Source: Psychroflexus aestuariivivens (GTDB lineage: Bacteria; Bacteroidota; Bacteroidia; Flavobacteriales; Flavobacteriaceae). Taken from it: 64,000 nt of DNA. Shown piece after piece: positions 9,283 to 18,838 of this stretch (its first letter is position 1; each line of letters begins with the position of its first letter). The stretch is taken from positions 186,001 to 250,000 of the forward strand of contig NZ_RQVT01000018.1 in the NCBI RefSeq assembly GCF_004010055.1. Direction: 5' to 3'. A program made the translations under genes and the position numbers. Below the pieces are notes generated by a model. That model saw only the letters and a list, made by a program, of their open reading frames with translations. It made no database searches and was not told where the DNA came from.

Positions 9283-9735
9283 ATGCGAGCAGTTTTACAA
9301 AGAGTTGATCGAGCTTCAGTAAAAGTTGATTTCGAAATTACAGGAAAAATCAATCAAGGTCTTTTAATCTTATTAGGTATAGAATCTGAAGATCGGCAAG
9401 AAGATATTGATTGGCTGGTCAAAAAAATTGTTAATATGAGGATTTTCCCTGATGAAAATTCTAAAATGAATTCCAGCTTGCTAGACATTAAAGGTGAGGC
9501 TTTGGTGGTTAGTCAATTTACTTTGCATGCATCTACTAAAAAAGGCAATCGGCCAAGTTTCACGAAAGCTGCAGCTCCAGATTTTGCCAGAACTATGTAT
9601 GAACAATTTATTTCTAAACTACAAGAAAATATAACAACTGGTGTGCAAACAGGTAAATTTGGTGGCGATATGTCTGTAGAATTAGTTAATAATGGCCCAG
9701 TGACAATTAACATAGATTCAAAAGATAAAGTTTGA
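9283..9735 (+). CDS. dtd: D-aminoacyl-tRNA deacylase
   Basis: A 150-residue DTD, which removes D-amino acids (and glycine mischarged on tRNA-Ala) from tRNAs. The start is the ATG at 9283, one base after the rsgA stop. A longer in-frame extension back to 9181 lies inside rsgA and has no family similarity. The motifs are RAVLQRVDRASVKVD at the N-terminus, the active-site SQFTLHAST near residue 78, and the cis Gly-Pro motif NNGPVTI near the C-terminus. It is probably co-transcribed with rsgA. Confidence 0.95.
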   Translation: MRAVLQRVDRASVKVDFEITGKINQGLLILLGIESEDRQEDIDWLVKKIVNMRIFPDENSKMNSSLLDIKGEALVVSQFTLHASTKKGNRPSFTKAAAPDFARTMYEQFISKLQENITTGVQTGKFGGDMSVELVNNGPVTINIDSKDKV

Positions 9736-9741
9736 AAATTC

Positions 9742-9773
9742 TTGTTAATAAAACCTAAATTTTTATATTTTTG
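9742..9773 (+). promoter_or_regulatory. Promoter of the DUF3857 gene pair
   Basis: TTG at 9742-9744, a 21-nt spacer and TATTTTTG at 9766-9773 fit the Bacteroidota consensus. The -7 element covers the upstream TTG codon at 9771, which argues that translation starts at the ATG at 9786 instead. Confidence 0.6.
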
Positions 9774-9785
9774 AAAAAAAATATT

Positions 9786-11678
9786 ATGAAAAAACTACTT
9801 GTCCTAACTTTCCTATTAGGTTATATTTCTTTTTCTCAGGGTGATGCTAAGGAACTCGTTGCTTCTATCGGTTTAATGGATAATGCCAACTCATTGGTTT
9901 TGAATCATGAAACAGTGATTGAAATAACATCTTATGATGATATGCGAATTACTGAAAGTAAAGAAATTTTAGTATTGAACAAGAAAGGTTTTTCTGACAT
10001 TGGAGCTTTTGAACCTTACGATGCAGTTACTAAAGTTAAAAATATTGAAGCCATTATCTACGATTCGAATGGGAATGAAATAGAAAAATTTAAGAAAAGA
10101 CATTTTAAAGATGTTTCTGCAGTGTCTAACGGTACAATGTATTCGGATAGTCGAGTTTATTATTTAGATTATACGCCAATCAAATATCCTATAAAAGTTA
10201 AATATTCAAGTGAAATTAAAACTAAAAACACGGCATTTATTCGATCTTTTAGACCAATTTCAAATTATTATCAATCTGTAAAATCTTACAGTTTTAAAAT
10301 AATAAACACATCAGACTCGGAACTACGTATTCATAAGAATGAGTATGTAACGGAAGATGTGAGTGAAGACATAAAGTCCAATCCAAAAACTTTCACCTTC
10401 ACCGCAAAAAACTTAAAAGCAATTCAAACTGAGCCTTACAGCCCGTCTTTAGAAAATTTTACTCCAAAAATAATGTTTGCTTTATCTAAATTTGAATTAG
10501 AAGGTGTGACAGGTGAAGCTACCAACTGGTCAAGTTTTGGGCAATGGCAAAATGAAAACTTATTGAGTGGGGTCAATAATTTGCCAGAATCTACGATTAA
10601 AACTATTCAAGATCTTGTGGCCAATTTAGAAACTGTAGAAGATAAAGCCAGATTAGTGTACGAATATGTGCAAAACAATACCAGATACATCAGCCTTCAG
10701 ATAGGAATTGGTGGTTGGAAACCCATATCAGCTGAAATGGTTGATGACACCCAATATGGAGATTGCAAAGGTCTCACCAATTATACAAAATCCCTACTCG
10801 AAGCGGTTGGCATTCCATCTAATTATTGCGTCGTGCAGTCAGGTTCAGAGATTTCAGATTTAGAAGCCGATTTTGCATCAATGCAAGGAGATCACGTCAT
10901 TCTCAATATTCCTCAAGACAACAGTGAAGGCTACTGGATGGAATGCACAGATCAAAAAATACCTTTCAATTTTTTAGGAAGTTTTACCGATAATCGTAAT
11001 GTTTTAGCAATAGGAAATCAAGGCAGCGAAATTATAAAAACACCAGCTTATATCGAAGACGACAATCATCAATCTACTTACGCCAAAATAGATATTTCAG
11101 GTATTGATATAATAGCAGAAGTCGAAATTGTAACAAAAGGAACTCAATACCAATCGCATTATTTTCTAGCCGATGCCGATGATAAACGCATCCAGAAACA
11201 TTACAATAATTATTGGTCACACCTAAAAAGATTGAATTTGAAACAATACCAATTCAATAACAATAAAAAAGAAGTTCAATTTTCTGAAAATTTAAATATC
11301 GAGGTTCAAAATTATATTAAACAATACGGAAACGATTTGATTTTTGAAGTGAATCCATTCAATAAGATTTCTTTTAACCTTTCAAATTCTAAAGAACGCG
11401 AAAATCCATTTTTGGTCTCAAGAGGATTCGTAGTTGAAGATGTTTTTGAATTTCATATTGGAGAAATGACTGTAGAAACCATTCCAGAAGATATTATCTT
11501 AGAAAGTAAATTTGGAATCTATAAACTCAATTTTCAAATAAAAGATAACACATTCCTTGTCAAGCGATACATCAAACTAAATAAAAATAATTACGAAAAA
11601 TCTGACTATTCAAACTTTGTAGAATTTACCAAACAAATAGAAACTTATGACCAAATCAAAGCCAGCTTTAAATCTTAA
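9786..11678 (+). CDS. DUF3857 protein with intact transglutaminase-like domain
   Basis: A secreted protein of 630 residues with a signal peptide (MKKLLVLTFLLGYISFSQG). A DUF3857 domain is followed by a transglutaminase-like core whose presumed Cys-His-Asp triad is complete: Cys327 in YGDCKGLT, His370 in GDHVILN and Asp389 in ECTDQ. The activity is unknown; the fold suggests peptide-bond or isopeptide chemistry in the envelope. The ATG at 9786 is chosen because the in-frame TTG at 9771 sits inside the promoter. The next gene is a paralogue whose triad is broken. Confidence 0.85.
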   Translation: MKKLLVLTFLLGYISFSQGDAKELVASIGLMDNANSLVLNHETVIEITSYDDMRITESKEILVLNKKGFSDIGAFEPYDAVTKVKNIEAIIYDSNGNEIEKFKKRHFKDVSAVSNGTMYSDSRVYYLDYTPIKYPIKVKYSSEIKTKNTAFIRSFRPISNYYQSVKSYSFKIINTSDSELRIHKNEYVTEDVSEDIKSNPKTFTFTAKNLKAIQTEPYSPSLENFTPKIMFALSKFELEGVTGEATNWSSFGQWQNENLLSGVNNLPESTIKTIQDLVANLETVEDKARLVYEYVQNNTRYISLQIGIGGWKPISAEMVDDTQYGDCKGLTNYTKSLLEAVGIPSNYCVVQSGSEISDLEADFASMQGDHVILNIPQDNSEGYWMECTDQKIPFNFLGSFTDNRNVLAIGNQGSEIIKTPAYIEDDNHQSTYAKIDISGIDIIAEVEIVTKGTQYQSHYFLADADDKRIQKHYNNYWSHLKRLNLKQYQFNNNKKEVQFSENLNIEVQNYIKQYGNDLIFEVNPFNKISFNLSNSKERENPFLVSRGFVVEDVFEFHIGEMTVETIPEDIILESKFGIYKLNFQIKDNTFLVKRYIKLNKNNYEKSDYSNFVEFTKQIETYDQIKASFKS

Positions 11679-11682
11679 AAAA

Positions 11683-13653
11683 ATGACCAGTAAAATTTTA
11701 TTCTTAATTTGTTTAGTTAGTACTTGTATTGGGTTTTCGCAACCACAAGAATTGGAAGATATTACAGTTGAGATGCTCAAATCTACGCAAAGTGAAATCG
11801 ACTCTACGGCTTCAGCAGAAGTTTTATATGAAAAGGGAAAGATTTCATTTATATTAGATGATCTTGGTTGGAGATATGTTTTTGAAATGCATCGAAGAAT
11901 AAAAATTTTCAATAAAGATGGTTATGATCAAGCCAATATCGAAATTCCGTATTATGTAGGAGAATCTAATTCAGCCAAAGAAAATATTAAAAGAATAAAG
12001 GCTTACACCTATTATTTAGAAAATGATAAAATTGAAGACGAAAAAGTAAGAAATAAAGATATTTACGATCTAGAATTGAGTGAACTTGTAGAAGCTAAAA
12101 AATTCACATTTCCAAAAATTCAAGACGGTGTAATTATTGATTACAGCTTTATTATTGAATCTCCACACATCAGAAACTTACCTAAGTGGTCTTTTCAATC
12201 GAAAATACCAACAAGATATTCAGAATATGCAACCGTTATTCCTACTGAATATTTGAACTACCGATCTCAGTCACGAGGATTTTACAGAATAGAGACGACT
12301 ACGGAAGAGTTAGATATTTCATTACAGACTATGAATGGCGGCGTACAAACTAAGAGTATACGCACAAGAAATTATACAAGAAATCTGCCGGGTATTGAGC
12401 CAGAGAATCATGTTAATAACATTTCTAATTACACCACAGCAGTAAGTTATGAATTGTCTTCTTATCGCTCTGGAGGTCAGTATGATATTGAATACTTATC
12501 TTCAAGTTGGAAAGATGTAATTAAAAATTTGAAAGAATCTGAAACTTTTTCAAAAGAATTGCAACGTACTAATTATTTTGAAGAAGATTTAGCCAATGTT
12601 TTGGAGGGAGCAAGTTCACAAATGGATAAAATAAATCGTATTTTGAATTTTGTAAAATCTAAAATGAAATGGAACGAAGAAAATAGGCGATTTTGTAGTG
12701 ACAAACTCAAGCGAGTTTATGACGATGGAGTTGGAAATTCTGCAGATATAAATATTATGTTGACTGCAATGTTAAGACATGCAAATTTGAATGCCAATCC
12801 TGTTGTTTCTAGTACAATATCAAATGGAATTCCTTTCTTTCCAACAGTTTCAGGATTCAACTATGTGCTTAGCGGTGTAACTGTAGATGGACAATATTAT
12901 TTATTAGATGCCACTGATAATTTTTCTAGTTTGAATTTATTGCCAACGCGAACGATGAATTGGCAAGGAATAGAATTGACTCCTGACAGCAGTAGAGATA
13001 TAAGACTTGTACCAGAAAAGGCATCCAAAGTAAATTTCAATGTGTTTGCAAAAATCAATAAAGATGGGATGCTTTCTGGCCAATGTCGCGTGTATTATTT
13101 CGATCAGTTTGCACTTAATGCTAGAAACGCCTTTAGTAAGACTTCTGAAGAAAAAGTTAAAGAAGCTTATGAGAAACAATATAAAGTTAATAATGTACAT
13201 GATTTCAGTCAGGATAATTTAGAATCCTTGAATAAACCACTAGTCCAAACCTTTAAATTTGGTGAAACTGAAGGTTTTGTAGAGAAAATTGGTGAGAAAC
13301 TCTATATTTCTCCACTTGTTTTCTTAAAATCTGAAAATAATCCATTTAAAGCCAAGGAACGCAATTATCCAATAGATTATACATTTCCAAAAAGCTATAA
13401 ATTTAGATTGAATATTGACTTGCCAGAAGGTTATGAAGTAGATTATGTACCTGAAAAAAATATTTTCAATTTCTCTGATGAAATGTTGAGTTTCACTTAC
13501 ATTATCAATGCCGCGAATGGAAAACTAGTCATAGATGTTACAAAAGACATTAATGTGGCAATAATTCCAACTCAATACTACACAAATTTAAGAGAATATT
13601 ATATTTCAATGTTAGACAAAGAAAACGAAAAAGTAGTTTTAGTAAAACAGTAA
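11683..13653 (+). CDS. DUF3857 protein with degenerate transglutaminase-like domain
   Basis: A 656-residue secreted paralogue of the preceding protein. The signal peptide starts at the ATG at 11683 (MTSKILFLICLVSTCIGFSQ), 4 nt after the upstream stop; an in-frame ATG at 11647 lies inside the upstream gene. The domain order is the same, but the catalytic motif reads GNSADIN (Ser353 in place of Cys) and the His motif reads FNYVLSGV, with only the Asp segment (LLDATD) kept. It therefore looks catalytically dead, perhaps a binding partner of its neighbour. Confidence 0.83.
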   Translation: MTSKILFLICLVSTCIGFSQPQELEDITVEMLKSTQSEIDSTASAEVLYEKGKISFILDDLGWRYVFEMHRRIKIFNKDGYDQANIEIPYYVGESNSAKENIKRIKAYTYYLENDKIEDEKVRNKDIYDLELSELVEAKKFTFPKIQDGVIIDYSFIIESPHIRNLPKWSFQSKIPTRYSEYATVIPTEYLNYRSQSRGFYRIETTTEELDISLQTMNGGVQTKSIRTRNYTRNLPGIEPENHVNNISNYTTAVSYELSSYRSGGQYDIEYLSSSWKDVIKNLKESETFSKELQRTNYFEEDLANVLEGASSQMDKINRILNFVKSKMKWNEENRRFCSDKLKRVYDDGVGNSADINIMLTAMLRHANLNANPVVSSTISNGIPFFPTVSGFNYVLSGVTVDGQYYLLDATDNFSSLNLLPTRTMNWQGIELTPDSSRDIRLVPEKASKVNFNVFAKINKDGMLSGQCRVYYFDQFALNARNAFSKTSEEKVKEAYEKQYKVNNVHDFSQDNLESLNKPLVQTFKFGETEGFVEKIGEKLYISPLVFLKSENNPFKAKERNYPIDYTFPKSYKFRLNIDLPEGYEVDYVPEKNIFNFSDEMLSFTYIINAANGKLVIDVTKDINVAIIPTQYYTNLREYYISMLDKENEKVVLVKQ

Positions 13654-13657
13654 TAAA

Positions 13658-13984
13658 ATGAACATACAAGACGCCCAAAAGGCTGTAGACGAATGGATTA
13701 AAGATCATGGCGTTCGCTATTTTGACGAACTGACAAATATGGCACAATTGACTGAAGAAGTTGGGGAAGTGGCTAGAATCATTGCTCGTCGTTACGGTGA
13801 ACAAAGCGAAAAAGAAAGTGACAAAAATAAAGACTTGGGTGAGGAATTAGCAGATGTTGTTTTTGTAATTTTGTGCTTGGCAAACCAAACCGGAATCGAT
13901 TTGCAAAAATCCTTTGACAAAAAATTGGATTTGAAAACAAAACGTGACCACGACCGCCATCATAATAACGAAAAACTTAAATAA
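13658..13984 (+). CDS. MazG-type nucleotide pyrophosphohydrolase
   Basis: A 108-residue all-alpha NTP pyrophosphohydrolase of the MazG/dUTPase superfamily, likely cleaving (possibly non-canonical) nucleoside triphosphates to monophosphate and pyrophosphate. The metal-binding motifs are visible: EEVGEVAR near residue 30 and EELADVVF near residue 65, giving the EExxE...ExxD arrangement. It is a single-domain short form. It follows the second DUF3857 gene by 4 nt, and its stop overlaps the next start as TAATG, indicating an operon. Confidence 0.9.
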   Translation: MNIQDAQKAVDEWIKDHGVRYFDELTNMAQLTEEVGEVARIIARRYGEQSEKESDKNKDLGEELADVVFVILCLANQTGIDLQKSFDKKLDLKTKRDHDRHHNNEKLK

Positions 13985-14247
13985 TGTTTCAAAAAGTAAT
14001 TTCTTCCAACGGCTTTTGGAAGTCTGTCATAAGCTTAGCAATTGGTTTTATTTTAATATATAATTTGGTCGATGTTTGGTTTTCTTTCGATTTCGAATTT
14101 GGACTCTGGGCTGAAGAACGACTAGCCGAAGACTACTTATTGCGCTTCTTTGTTGCTAATATAATGAGTGGCTTCGTGTACGGTTTTGTAGTTACTTTTT
14201 TGAAATTCAGAGGGAAAATTAAAAAAGGGGAAAAACCTCAAAAATGA
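13984..14247 (+). CDS. Small membrane protein in the aroA operon
   Basis: An 87-residue protein with two predicted transmembrane helices (about residues 12-32 and 51-73) and a basic tail (FRGKIKKGEKPQK), so the C-terminus is probably cytoplasmic. I recognise no named domain. Its ATG shares one base with the stop of the MazG gene, and its stop overlaps the aroA start by 4 nt (ATGA), so it is translationally coupled on both sides. The coupling is the main evidence that it is real. Confidence 0.75.
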   Translation: MFQKVISSNGFWKSVISLAIGFILIYNLVDVWFSFDFEFGLWAEERLAEDYLLRFFVANIMSGFVYGFVVTFLKFRGKIKKGEKPQK

Positions 14248-15470
14248 AACTCAACTTTCAAAAACCAAATTCACTACCACAATTAATTAAAATCACCGGT
14301 TCGAAAAGTATTTCTAACCGGTATTTGATTTTACAAGCCTTGTATCCAAAACTCAAACTTGAAGGTCTATCTGAAAGTGACGATACCTTGGTTTTAAAAA
14401 AAGCCTTAGAATCTTTTCAAAATTCAGAAGTTATAGATGTTCATCACGCAGGTACGGCCATGCGATTTTTAACCGCATTTCTAGCCACAAACGCTAACAA
14501 CTCTATTGTATTAACAGGTAGTTCACGCATGCAAGAACGTCCAATAGGTATTCTTGTTGATGCCTTAAGGGATTTAGGAGCAAACATTGAATATCAAAAA
14601 AACACAGATTTTCCACCACTAAAAATTGAAGGACGAGATTTGTTGAAAAATGAATTAAAAATACCAGCTAACATCAGTAGTCAATTTATTTCAGCATTGA
14701 TGTTGATAGCGCCAAGTTTAAAAGAAGGACTAAACATTCAACTGACTTCTAACTTAACTTCACGTCCCTATTTGGAAATGACCGCTAAAATTTTAAAATC
14801 TATTGGTATTCAAGTTGAATTTAAAGACGAAAACATTCAAATTTCATATCAACCTCATGTAGATTACCAAACAGTTTCAATCGAATCTGATTGGAGTTCT
14901 GCCTCTTATTTTTATAGTGCGCTAGCTTTACTTCCTGAAGGTGAAATACGACTAGCTGAATATCATAAAGACAGTATTCAAGGTGATGCTAAGGTGGCTG
15001 AAATCTATAAACAATTTGGAATTGAAACACAATTCAAATCCAATACCATTAAACTATCTAAAAACAAGGATTTCACTTTACCTAAATTTATTCAACTCGA
15101 TTTGAACGATACGCCCGATTTGGCACAGACCATTGCAGTAACTTGCTTAGGTTTGAATATTAGTTGCATTTTGACTGGTTTGCAGACTTTGAAAGTTAAA
15201 GAAACCGATCGTTTACAAGCCTTAAAAAATGAAATTGAAAAATTTGGTGCTGAAGTAAATATTACTGATTCTACTTTAGAAATGAAAACTTCAAGTGAAT
15301 TGAATTCAGGGGTTAAAATTGAAACCTATAATGATCATCGTATGGCGATGTCTTTTGCACCATTAGCAATAAAAACTGACCTTCACATTCTAAATCCAAA
15401 AGTTGTTACTAAATCATTTCCTGATTTTTGGGTTCAAATAAATGCGCTTGGTATAAAAGAAATTTATTAA
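14244..15470 (+). CDS. aroA: 3-phosphoshikimate 1-carboxyvinyltransferase (EPSP synthase)
   Basis: A 408-residue EPSP synthase, sixth step of the shikimate pathway, joining shikimate 3-phosphate and phosphoenolpyruvate. Visible blocks: KITGSKSISNR near the N-terminus, HHAGTAMRFLTAFL (the family's NAGTxxR region), NDTPDLAQT, KETDRLQAL and YNDHRMAMSFAPLA. It is about 20 residues shorter than the E. coli enzyme but complete. The 4-nt overlap with the upstream small membrane gene shows operon membership. The other shikimate enzyme in this run is the DAHP synthase at 7233. Confidence 0.95.
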   Translation: MKLNFQKPNSLPQLIKITGSKSISNRYLILQALYPKLKLEGLSESDDTLVLKKALESFQNSEVIDVHHAGTAMRFLTAFLATNANNSIVLTGSSRMQERPIGILVDALRDLGANIEYQKNTDFPPLKIEGRDLLKNELKIPANISSQFISALMLIAPSLKEGLNIQLTSNLTSRPYLEMTAKILKSIGIQVEFKDENIQISYQPHVDYQTVSIESDWSSASYFYSALALLPEGEIRLAEYHKDSIQGDAKVAEIYKQFGIETQFKSNTIKLSKNKDFTLPKFIQLDLNDTPDLAQTIAVTCLGLNISCILTGLQTLKVKETDRLQALKNEIEKFGAEVNITDSTLEMKTSSELNSGVKIETYNDHRMAMSFAPLAIKTDLHILNPKVVTKSFPDFWVQINALGIKEIY

Positions 15471-15506
15471 AAAGCACAAATTTTTGATAAATAATCAATG
15501 ATTTAC

Positions 15507-15538
15507 TTGACAACGCCTGTTTGCAGATTGTATATTTG
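15507..15538 (+). promoter_or_regulatory. Promoter of queA
   Basis: TTG at 15507-15509, a 21-nt spacer and TATATTTG at 15531-15538 match the Bacteroidota consensus. The element lies 22 nt before the ATG at 15561, so queA has its own promoter although it follows aroA. Confidence 0.65.
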
Positions 15539-15560
15539 CGTTTTTTAAAAATACAGCCTT

Positions 15561-16616
15561 ATGGGAATGAAACTTTCACAATTTGATTTTACTTTACCAG
15601 ACGAATTATTGGCAGAATATCCGTCAGAAAACCGAGACGAAGCCAAGCTTATGGTCGTCAATAGGAAAGATGGTTCTATAGAACACAAGATGTTCAAGGA
15701 TTTAATTGAATATTTTGAAGAGAAAGATGTGATGGTTTTCAACAATACGAAAGTTTTTCCAGCAAGATTATACGGTAACAAAGAGAAAACTGGAGCCAAA
15801 ATTGAAGTTTTCTTATTGAGAGAACTCAATCCTGAAACTAGACTTTGGGATGTTTTGGTAGATCCAGCTCGAAAAATAAGAATCGGGAACAAACTTTATT
15901 TCGGTGAAGACGAAAGTTTAGTGGCAGAAGTCATTGACAATACAACCAACCGTGGCCGAACGCTACGTTTCTTATATGATGGCTCTTACCAAGATTTTAG
16001 AGCTAAATTGACAGAACTTGGACAAACACCATTGCCTAAATACATAAAACGTGATGTTGTGCCAGAAGATGCTGAAAGATACCAAACTATTTATGCAAAA
16101 GAGGAAGGTGCTGTGGCTGCTCCAACTGCTGGTTTACATTTTTCTAAACACTTACTAAAGCGTTTAGAAATAAAAGGAATTGATTTTGCAGAAGTTACTT
16201 TGCACATCGGTTTAGGAACATTCAACCCTGTTGAAGTTGAAGATTTGTCTAAGCATAAAATGGACAGTGAGCAGATTAAAGTAAACGACGACGCTGTTGA
16301 AATTATCAACAAAGCAAAAAATGAAAAGCGAAAAGTTTGTGCTGTAGGAACAACTGTTATGCGAACTTTAGAAAGTGCAGTTAGTTCAAACCATAGATTG
16401 AATCCATACGATGGTTGGACCAATAAATTCATTTTTCCTCCTTTTGATTTCAGTATTGCAGATTGTATGATTACGAATTTTCATATGCCAAAATCTACAT
16501 TATTGATGATGATTTCTGCATTTGCAGGCCATGATTTGATGGAGAAAGCTTACAAAGAAGCTGTTAAAGAGAAATATAGGTTTTATTCATATGGCGATGC
16601 CATGTTGATTTTATAA
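15561..16616 (+). CDS. queA: S-adenosylmethionine:tRNA ribosyltransferase-isomerase
   Basis: A 351-residue QueA, which transfers and rearranges the ribosyl part of S-adenosylmethionine onto 7-deazaguanine-modified tRNA to make epoxyqueuosine. Characteristic blocks are [52 protein letters not shown] and [13 protein letters not shown]. The start could be the ATG at 15561 or the one at 15567, and the latter matches the usual N-terminus (MKLSQF). A strong hairpin terminator follows. No other queuosine gene is nearby. Confidence 0.95.
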   Translation: MGMKLSQFDFTLPDELLAEYPSENRDEAKLMVVNRKDGSIEHKMFKDLIEYFEEKDVMVFNNTKVFPARLYGNKEKTGAKIEVFLLRELNPETRLWDVLVDPARKIRIGNKLYFGEDESLVAEVIDNTTNRGRTLRFLYDGSYQDFRAKLTELGQTPLPKYIKRDVVPEDAERYQTIYAKEEGAVAAPTAGLHFSKHLLKRLEIKGIDFAEVTLHIGLGTFNPVEVEDLSKHKMDSEQIKVNDDAVEIINKAKNEKRKVCAVGTTVMRTLESAVSSNHRLNPYDGWTNKFIFPPFDFSIADCMITNFHMPKSTLLMMISAFAGHDLMEKAYKEAVKEKYRFYSYGDAMLIL

Positions 16617-16640
16617 AAGAATTCTATTCATATAAATTAT

Positions 16641-16680
16641 AAAAAGCTGTTTCGTAATATTTTTCGAATCAGCTTTTTTT
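16641..16680 (+). terminator. Rho-independent terminator of queA
   Basis: AAAAAGCTG at 16641-16649 pairs with CAGCTTTTT at 16670-16678. After one mismatch the stem extends by four more pairs (16651-16654 with 16665-16668), and it ends in a run of T residues. Confidence 0.8.
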
Positions 16681-16779
16681 CGTTTTTATTGTATAATTGA
16701 ATTATATTTCAGAATATTGTTGGTATTAAATTCAATTTTTTTAAATACACTTAATTACTATTTCTAATCAACTCTTCCT

Positions 16780-17592
16780 ATGAAAAACAATATCCTAGTT
16801 TCGTTTAGCTTAATACTACTGTTTACAATTTTATCTTGTTCAACTTCACCAGATAAAGTGTTATTTGCTGTAGCTGGACAAAGTAATGCCAGAGGAGCAG
16901 GTGATAGTTTAAAGTCTCCAGACGCTAGTCATTGTTGTTTTGAATATGATTCTCGAGCCCAAAAATTCATACCGTTGAAAGATCCTGTTGGCCAATACCA
17001 TATGGGATTTCAAAAATCAAGAAATGGAAGTTTTACTCCTTCTCTTGCGTCTAATTTTTATGAACGAACTGGCGCGAATGTTTATATTGTTCAAACTGCA
17101 AAAGGTGAAAGTGCATTACACCCAAAAGCAGAACAAAAAGATTGGGGTGTTTGGGGAACAAACGGTAATTTGCTGCAAAAAAGTTTTCAAAAAATTGATT
17201 CTGCGCAAGCTAAAGCAAACTTAAATCTTAGAGCTATTATTTGGTCACAAGGAGAAAATGATGGTGTTGCAATAGCTCAAAATAAAATTTCAATTGAAGA
17301 TTATAAATCAGAGCTTAACCAATTGATCGATCAATATTTGGCTCGTTACGAAGAGGCAGATTTTGTTATTGTTTCGACAGGAACGCATTCCAATAAATTG
17401 AAAAATGAAGGGTTTTCAAAAGTTAGGAAAGCACAAGAGGAAGTAGCTAACAAACGAGAAAGAGTTCACATAGGATATAATAAAACGCATACTTTTGCTG
17501 ATAAAGATTGGCTAAAAGATCCAGTTCATTACAACCAAAAAGCCCTTAATGACATCGGTAAAAGTTTGGCAGAATTTATTGATAAACTATAG
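16780..17592 (+). CDS. SGNH/sialate O-acetylesterase-like lipoprotein
   Basis: A 270-residue lipoprotein (lipobox TILSCSTS, Cys near residue 20) of the sialate O-acetylesterase/SASA branch of SGNH hydrolases. The nucleophile block is VAGQSNARGAG (GQSN), the second block IIWSQGENDG and the catalytic His block KDPVHYNQKA, so Ser, Asp and His are all present. It probably removes acetyl groups from envelope or external carbohydrates; the exact substrate is not determinable. It starts at an ATG, is monocistronic and has no polysaccharide-utilisation genes nearby. Confidence 0.82.
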   Translation: MKNNILVSFSLILLFTILSCSTSPDKVLFAVAGQSNARGAGDSLKSPDASHCCFEYDSRAQKFIPLKDPVGQYHMGFQKSRNGSFTPSLASNFYERTGANVYIVQTAKGESALHPKAEQKDWGVWGTNGNLLQKSFQKIDSAQAKANLNLRAIIWSQGENDGVAIAQNKISIEDYKSELNQLIDQYLARYEEADFVIVSTGTHSNKLKNEGFSKVRKAQEEVANKRERVHIGYNKTHTFADKDWLKDPVHYNQKALNDIGKSLAEFIDKL

Positions 17593-17748
17593 TTGAAAGT
17601 TAGATTTAAACGGTAATTTCTTTTAAAACACACTCCATTTTTCTAAATAATTTGAAAAACTTCGAAAATTATTCATAGTTTTAAGAATCTATTATCACCT
17701 TGGTTGTTTTCAATTGTTTAATTTACAATGAATCTTAAATTTAAAAAC

Positions 17749-18753
17749 ATGAAAGCTGCACAAATACAAGAAGCCGAGGGAGATTTTAAAATTGTTGACT
17801 TAGAAAAACCCTCACCTAAACCAAATGAAGTTTTAATAAAAGTTGAAGCTTGTGGGATTTGCCATTCAGATGCATTTGTAAAAGATGGTACTTTCCCAGG
17901 CTTAGAATATCCAAGAGTACCAGGTCATGAAGTTGTTGGTCGAGTTGAAGCTTTAGGAAGTGATGTAAATAATTGGAAAATCGATCAGCGTGTCGGAGTA
18001 GGCTGGCACGGTGGACATTGTTTTGAGTGCGAGCCTTGTCGTCGCGGAGATTTTATAAGTTGCGAAAATGCAAAAATTAGTGGGATATCTTACGATGGTG
18101 GTTATGCTGAATATATGTGTGCACCAAAAGAAGCTATTGTTGCCGTCCCTGATGATTTAAATTCTGCAGATGCCGCGCCTTTACTTTGTGCGGGAATCAC
18201 GGTATTCAATGCTTTAAGAAATTCTGGAATTCAAGCTGGAGATACTGTAGCTATTCAAGGAATTGGCGGTTTAGGACATTTAGCGATACAATATGCCAAT
18301 AAAATGGGTATGCGTACAATTGCACTTTCGACAAGCGATGATAAACAAGAGTTGGCTAAAGATTTGGGTGCTCATCACTTTATAAATGCAAAATCTGAAG
18401 ATGCTGCTGAATCTCTTCAAAAGCTTGGTGGAGCAAGACTTATTCTTGCAACAGCTCCTAACGCCAAAGCGATGACTTCAGTAATTGGCGGGTTAGGTAT
18501 AGATGGAAAACTTTTAATCGTTGGAGCAACTGGAGATGCTGTTGAAGTAAATCCTATGGAAATGTTGATGGGTAGAAAATCTGTGGCAGGTTGGCCAAGC
18601 GGAACAGCAACAGATTCTGAAGATACACTAAAGTTTAGTGCGCTTTTTGATACTAAGCCTATGATTGAAGAATATAAACTTGATGATGTTAAAGAAGCTT
18701 ACGCCAGAATGATTGACAACAAAGCAAGATTTAGAGTTGTTTTGAAGCCTTAA
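17749..18753 (+). CDS. Zinc-dependent alcohol dehydrogenase
   Basis: A medium-chain dehydrogenase/reductase of 334 residues that interconverts alcohols and aldehydes. The catalytic-zinc block is CGICHSDAF with PGHEVVG, the structural-zinc cysteines are in CFECEPCRRGDFISC, and the nucleotide loop is GIGGLGHLAIQYA. I prefer the ATG at 17749 (MKAAQIQEAEGDF) because relatives start there. An in-frame ATG at 17728 would add seven residues. The gene is followed by a strong terminator shared with the convergent dipeptidase gene. Confidence 0.92.
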   Translation: MKAAQIQEAEGDFKIVDLEKPSPKPNEVLIKVEACGICHSDAFVKDGTFPGLEYPRVPGHEVVGRVEALGSDVNNWKIDQRVGVGWHGGHCFECEPCRRGDFISCENAKISGISYDGGYAEYMCAPKEAIVAVPDDLNSADAAPLLCAGITVFNALRNSGIQAGDTVAIQGIGGLGHLAIQYANKMGMRTIALSTSDDKQELAKDLGAHHFINAKSEDAAESLQKLGGARLILATAPNAKAMTSVIGGLGIDGKLLIVGATGDAVEVNPMEMLMGRKSVAGWPSGTATDSEDTLKFSALFDTKPMIEEYKLDDVKEAYARMIDNKARFRVVLKP

Positions 18754-18782
18754 TTTATGATATGATTTAACTTGATATTTTC

Positions 18783-18813
18783 AAAACCTCTGCCTTAAAT
18801 GCGGAGGTTTTTT
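18783..18813. terminator. Bidirectional terminator hairpin
   Basis: An 11-bp stem (18783-18793 with 18801-18811, one T-G wobble) surrounds the loop CTTAAAT and is flanked by A-runs on one side and T-runs on the other. It lies between the convergent alcohol dehydrogenase and D-Ala-D-Ala dipeptidase genes and could serve both. Confidence 0.85.
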
Positions 18814-18838
18814 GGTTAAAAGGAAATTAAAATTAAAT

